NCBI GenBank assembly: GCA_023091735.1
Contig: JALKBU010001124.1
Coordinates: 1-16,394 of the forward strand
Direction: 5' to 3'
DNA from: Trichomonas tenax
Lineage: Eukaryota; Parabasalia; Trichomonadida; Trichomonadidae
Length of the DNA: 16,394 bases
Below are positions 14,768 to 16,394 of the stretch, in pieces (the stretch's first letter is position 1; each line of letters starts with the position of its first letter). The position numbers and the translations under genes were made by a program. Below the pieces are notes generated by a model, which was given only the letters and a program-made list of their open reading frames with translations, was not told where the DNA came from and did no database searches.

Positions 14768-15870
14768 ATGGCGACTCTTCACACAACTTCCGCCATTGGT
14801 CAATTGAAAAGAGTTAAAAGTCTGGTAACCAATGGTTTTGAAGTCAACTCGCTGACTCACGACAAATGGACACCTCTTCACAGAGCTATTTGGAGTGAAC
14901 AAGAAAATGTCGTCAGATTTTTGCTTGATTGTAGTGCAGACTGCAACATGAAGAACGACAAAGGCCGAACACCACTGCATTTAGCAGCAATTAAAGGAAA
15001 TTTAATAATTGTTATTTTATTAGTCGAACACCACAGCATTTTATCGCTAAAAGATAACCAAGGAAAGACTGCATTACACTACGCAAGCAAGCACGGATAT
15101 CAATCGATCGTTAGATACTTATGTGAAAATGGAGCTGATATAAATTCAATCGATAATGATGGATTTCATTTTAAATTTATTGGACACCTCTTCACGAAGC
15201 AGCGAATAAGGGATCGGAAAACTGTATAAAGATGCTCGTTGACTTTAAAGCCGATGTCAACTTTTCTTCTAAAGGTCGTGGACCACCAATTCACTTAGCA
15301 GTAGCAGCAAATCAACTTTCAACAGTAAAAATGCTCATCGAAATGAACGCAAACATTATTTCGCAAAATATTGATTTGCAAACTCCTTTACATATCGCTT
15401 GTAAGAGTCCAGAAACAGTTAAGATACTACAGTTACTCCTTTCGAGTGGCGCAAGTACGAAAATTGCAGATAAAAATAATGAGACACCAATATTTACTGC
15501 AATAAGGTTCAAAAACATTGAAGCAATCACTGCTTTAACTACTACTGGTGTCGATTTCATGCATACAAATAAACTGAAACAAAATATTGTTCATGTCGCA
15601 TGTGAAATAGGAACAATCGATGTTATAAGAAGAGTACTCGATTACTGCAGTGATGTGAACAGCCAAGATATGTATGGCAACACTCCTTTGCATTACGCGA
15701 CAATGAATGATTCAATTGAAATCATAAATGCATTATTAGCGAGAGACGCTGACGCAACAAAGCGGAATGCAAAGGGGAAGTCACCGTTGTTCTATTGCTC
15801 AAACAAATGCACAAAAATATATAAGCAACACTTTGCTAATGATTATTCATATGTTGTGAAGAAGAAATAA
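14768..15870 (+). pseudogene. Ankyrin-repeat protein gene broken by a 17-base insertion
   Basis: ATG 14768-14770 is the first in-frame Met after a run of TTG/ATT codons, and the end is TAA 15868-15870. About ten 33-residue ankyrin repeats are visible, with WTPLHRAIWSEQENVVRFLL, RTPLHLAAIKGN, KTALHYASKHGYQSIVRYL, WTPLHEAANKGS, QTPLHIACK and NTPLHYATMNDSIEIINALL. A short basic tail ends VVKKK. The repeats cover almost the whole protein, so a protein-binding scaffold role is likely, with no enzyme domain. Between 15161 and 15181 the expected DNDG-WTPLHEAA junction is split by about 17 extra bases (TTCATTTTAAATTTATT or a shift-equivalent). The first frame therefore reads FHFKFIGHLF and stops at TAA 15227-15229, while repeat 5 continues in the next frame from TGG 15181. 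Removing 17 bases would restore one frame of about 360 residues. There are no GT...AG ends, so an intron is unlikely. All else appears intact, so the break is recent or an assembly error. Confidence 0.85.
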
Positions 15871-16141
15871 GGTCTCAATCGAAATAATCCATATATTGTT
15901 TGTATCTAATAAATTCGATATAAGAAAATTAACGTAGTTATTCTTGATTTAGTATGTAAGAGGAGTGTTAATTAATTTCATTTAATCCAATGAAGGTTCT
16001 CATCCTTTGGAGCTGGATATGTATCCCTTTAATGAATCGAAATCACCAAGCTTCATGATATTGTGGTGTATATATATTAGCTTCTTTATGACAAGCTTAT
16101 TATTTATAATGTCAAATAAATAATATTTTTTAATGAACAAA
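15871..16141 (+). other. AT-rich spacer between ankyrin gene and tRNA-like gene
   Basis: Nothing coding was recognised. TAATAAA near 15908 might serve as a 3'-end signal for the ankyrin transcript, but such strings are common in DNA of this composition. Confidence 0.35.
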
Positions 16142-16200
16142 TCCGACATCGTTCATCGGTTAGGATAAGCTGGAGCGGGGTTCGACTCCCCGTGACGGAA
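16142..16200 (+). pseudogene. tRNA-like gene lacking the anticodon arm (tRNA-Glu/Asp-like body)
   Basis: All parts of a tRNA except the anticodon arm are present in order. The acceptor 5' strand TCCGACA (16142-16148) pairs with TGACGGA (16193-16199) apart from one A-A mismatch, followed by discriminator A 16200. The D-stem GTTC/GGAT (16151-16154, 16163-16166) holds loop ATCGGTTA, close to eukaryotic tRNA-Glu. The T-stem CGGGG/CCCCG (16176-16180, 16188-16192) is perfect, with loop TTCGACT. Only AGCTGGAG (16168-16175) lies between D-arm and T-arm, where about 22 bases are expected, so some 14 bases including the anticodon are gone. The B-box GGTTCGACTCC (16179-16189) matches the Pol III consensus exactly; the A-box is imperfect. 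It is probably a deletion pseudogene that may still be transcribed. The isotype cannot be proved without the anticodon. Confidence 0.7.
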
Positions 16201-16203
16201 AAC

Positions 16204-16212
16204 TTTTTTTTC
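16204..16212 (+). terminator. Pol III-type oligo(T) terminator
   Basis: Nine consecutive T four bases after the discriminator base of the tRNA-like gene, as expected for RNA polymerase III termination. Confidence 0.65.
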
Positions 16213-16317
16213 ATACAAATCAAATATGCCATGTAAAGAATTTACAAAGAAAATATTTTTTTCAATCTGGTCGTCAAAAATTTTAAAAATTTTTGAAGTT
16301 TTTTGATGGAAAGTCTG

Positions 16318-16323
16318 TCATTC
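16318..16323 (+). promoter_or_regulatory. Initiator-like motif TCATTC
   Basis: Fits the trichomonad initiator TCA(+1)-Py-(T/A). With A at 16320 as +1, the ATG at 16338 would have an 18-base leader, within the short leaders usual for Trichomonas mRNAs. The motif is short, so chance is possible. Confidence 0.35.
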
Positions 16324-16337
16324 TCGTTGAAGTAAGA

Positions 16338-16394
16338 ATGAGACTATTCACTAGCCAGAGCGGAATTACGATAAAGGTTGGAGAGAACGCAAAA
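16338..16394 (+). CDS. Start of an unidentified protein gene (partial)
   Basis: ATG 16338 opens MRLFTSQSGITIKVGENAK, which runs off the window end. The frame is also open upstream to 16287 (after a TAA at 16284), so an earlier non-ATG or missed start cannot be excluded. ATG 16338 is chosen because an initiator-like TCATTC lies 18 bases upstream. The other nearby ATG at 16306 is out of frame and stops after nine codons. The family is not recognised from 19 residues. Confidence 0.4.
   Translation, partial: MRLFTSQSGITIKVGENAK

Noticed and set aside
15155..15185. A spliceosomal mini-intron explaining the ankyrin frame break
   Set aside because: The extra segment is about 17 bases, lacks GT...AG ends and lacks the branch/acceptor string typical of trichomonad introns.
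1..16394. Alternative genetic code (TGA read through)
   Set aside because: TGA, TAG and TAA all occur inside homologous regions together with frameshifts, and the intact gene ends in TAA with no internal TGA. Ordinary pseudogene decay explains the stops.
1..16394. CRISPR array, operon structure or bacterial mobile element
   Set aside because: No regularly spaced short repeats, no ribosome-binding-site spacing and no transposase. Gene content is eukaryotic (Rab, PA200, Pol III signals).

Overview
The window looks like nuclear DNA of an AT-rich, intron-poor protist, most likely a trichomonad (Parabasalia) of the Tritrichomonas/Trichomonas kind. This is inference. It rests on ankyrin-repeat, Rab-type and GGAI/FxxC beta-helix (Pmp-like) sequences lying together, long intronless reading frames with standard stop codons, and a TCA-Py-T initiator-like motif 18 bases before a start codon at the right edge. 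No species can be named from the sequence alone.

Layout. Bases 1-129 are the 3' tail of an unidentified plus-strand gene. Bases 208-2138 hold two tandem, diverged, decayed copies of a beta-helix surface-protein family. Bases 2139-3503 are gene-poor and AT-rich, with a diverged 97-bp direct repeat. Bases 3504-3905 hold a heavily decayed Rab-type small GTPase. After about 500 bases with at most one faint relic comes the only large intact gene, on the minus strand (4414-9528). It encodes a 1704-residue membrane protein made of a soluble coiled-coil N-terminus and four consecutive major-facilitator-like (sugar-porter-like) domains. A third beta-helix relic starts at 9646 and runs, in one open frame, into a truncated and frameshifted homologue of the proteasome activator PA200/Blm10 (about 10231-13241). 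A fourth, more diverged beta-helix relic occupies 13486-14372. An ankyrin-repeat gene at 14768-15870 is broken by one 17-base insertion. A tRNA-like gene lacking its anticodon arm (16142-16200) is followed by a nine-T Pol III-type terminator, and a new plus-strand gene seems to begin at 16338.

There is no sign that the genes form a pathway. The picture is a gene graveyard around one intact giant transporter-like gene: at least seven plus-strand loci are broken, several by more than one lesion. The items most worth pursuing are the four-fold transporter concatemer, the common ATG/+1-frame arrangement at the start of all four beta-helix relics, the in-frame beta-helix/PA200 junction, and the tRNA without an anticodon arm.
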